In this document: positions 5,592 through 6,191 of the stretch, piece after piece
How the letters are laid out: the number at the start of each line of letters is the position of its first letter
How positions within the stretch are numbered: the first letter of the stretch is position 1
NCBI GenBank assembly: GCA_044425815.1
Contig: JAWXVA010000134.1
Span: 1 to 6,191, forward strand
Origin: CAUPWF01 sp044425815
Lineage (GTDB): Bacteria; Bacillota; Clostridia; Lachnospirales; Lachnospiraceae
Direction of reading: 5' to 3'
Length of the DNA: 6,191 nt
Translations under genes and position numbers: made by a program
Notes under the pieces: model-generated
The model's input: only the letters and a program-made list of their open reading frames with translations
Told to the model about the DNA's origin: nothing
Databases searched by the model: none

Positions 5592-6086
5592 ATGACAAAA
5601 AGAGAAGAACGAAAAGCAATAGTAGATAAAATTGTTGGGTTCGCACATGATTATAGCGAACATTTATTAGGAAATGCATTTCTGTTTGTTTTTGATAATC
5701 GCTACATAGAAGTATCATTTAGAAAAAGTGATTTTGCACATTTGACGGGAGAGGATAAGCATTTATCCGCTAATGATTTTTATAAAGAAGCAAAACGTGG
5801 AACATTGAGAGAGAACCAAATATGGTTTTCATCTAGGCACCCGTATGATTTATGTTTAAGAAAAGTTGTACATATGGAAGATTTAACAAGGGCGTTTTAC
5901 AGTGATGGTATAGTGTTGGAAGAGGTAGGAACGGATACGGCAGTATATAAATTTGGATTTACAGAGTTGAATTTCACATTATGTTTTGGAGAAGATTTAG
6001 ATATAGATGGGAATAAGAGAAGTGCATATTTCGTTCCAAAGTCACTAAGAAGCGTTGAATATAGCAGAAGAATAAAACATAGATAG
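5592..6086 (+). CDS. PBECR4-type nuclease-superfamily protein
   Basis: This is a complete protein of 164 residues without signal peptide or membrane segment, so cytoplasmic. The pattern VSFRKSDFAHLTG (41-53), then an ANDFYKEA helix (60-67) and later VGTDTAVYKFGF (112-123) and YFVPKSLRSV (146-155), matches what I know of the PBECR4 domain (phage-Barnase-EndoU-ColicinE5/D-RelE-like nuclease 4). The H-L-T-G with His50 is the most conserved part and a plausible catalytic site. Members are known mainly from phages, mobile elements and polyvalent or toxin-like proteins, and are predicted RNases. No activity is shown for this one. The protein is a stand-alone domain of typical toxin size. It is preceded by a structured RNA and terminator and followed after 8 bases by another gene, so it may be part of a small accessory module. 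The family call is from memory of motifs; a plain unknown protein remains possible. Confidence 0.72.
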   Translation: MTKREERKAIVDKIVGFAHDYSEHLLGNAFLFVFDNRYIEVSFRKSDFAHLTGEDKHLSANDFYKEAKRGTLRENQIWFSSRHPYDLCLRKVVHMEDLTRAFYSDGIVLEEVGTDTAVYKFGFTELNFTLCFGEDLDIDGNKRSAYFVPKSLRSVEYSRRIKHR

Positions 6087-6094
6087 GAAGAAAT

Positions 6095-6191
6095 ATGACA
6101 GAAAATACAGTAAATACCATAGGCGAACATTCCAAAAAGGAGAAAGAATTGACTTTTTGCGAACAAGTGGAGAAAAGTATCCGTAAGAAAT
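6095..6191 (+). CDS. Start of an unrecognised gene (3'-partial)
   Basis: An ATG at 6095 opens a frame that stays open for 32 codons to the window edge. AGGAAG (6085-6090) just upstream overlaps the TAG stop of the nuclease-like gene (6084-6086) and gives a reasonable ribosome site. The 8-base gap implies one transcript. The visible part is hydrophilic and charged (MTENTVNTIGEHSKKEKEL...), with no signal peptide and one Cys. That is too little to assign a family. By position it could be a partner of the nuclease-like protein. Confidence 0.6.
   Translation, partial: MTENTVNTIGEHSKKEKELTFCEQVEKSIRKK

Noticed and set aside
5897..6166. Leftward frame of 89 codons opposite the nuclease-like gene
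   Set aside because: It is a shadow of the rightward gene with no ribosome site or recognisable domain. The forward frame carries the conserved motifs.
1..6191. CRISPR array, insertion sequence, tRNA or rRNA
   Set aside because: No regularly spaced repeats, no transposase frame or terminal inverted repeats, and no cloverleaf or ribosomal RNA signature were seen on either strand.

Overview
The window is AT-rich with strong AGGAGG-type ribosome sites and many ATA/AGA codons. It carries a YesM-type sensor kinase and Gram-positive solute-binding proteins, which suggests a low-GC Firmicute, most likely a Clostridia/Lachnospiraceae-type gut anaerobe. That placement is an inference from style and gene content, not from a marker gene.

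Left part (1-760): the 3' part of a very acidic, unrecognised protein gene runs rightwards and enters from outside the window. It ends at a duplicated Shine-Dalgarno-like purine tract with no proper gene behind it. A 12-bp hairpin then separates it from the convergent kinase gene.

Middle part (738-5291): a leftward sensor histidine kinase gene (YesM/LytS class) is divergent from a two-gene rightward operon. The operon encodes a membrane-anchored family-1 solute-binding protein and, overlapping it by 10 bases, an AfuA/FbpA-like solute-binding lipoprotein. No permease, ATPase or response regulator lies in the window. The arrangement fits a surface sensing module in which binding proteins report ligand to the kinase, as described for XylFII-LytS in Clostridium, better than a complete transporter. 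The divergent promoter region holds an inverted repeat containing TATAAT boxes on both strands.

Right part (5292-6191): after the binding-protein operon comes a 300-base gap. It holds a good promoter, a compact multi-hairpin RNA of about 177 nt, and a strong intrinsic terminator that directly abuts the ribosome site of the next gene. That gene encodes a 164-residue protein that I recognise as a PBECR4-type member of the Barnase-EndoU-ColicinE5/D-RelE nuclease superfamily. A further gene starts 8 bases later and runs off the window. The order promoter, structured and partly repeated RNA, leaky terminator, small nuclease gene is the layout of a type III (RNA-antitoxin) toxin-antitoxin system or of an attenuated leader. 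It is the most interesting candidate here. The toxin-antitoxin reading is a hypothesis from layout and fold class only.
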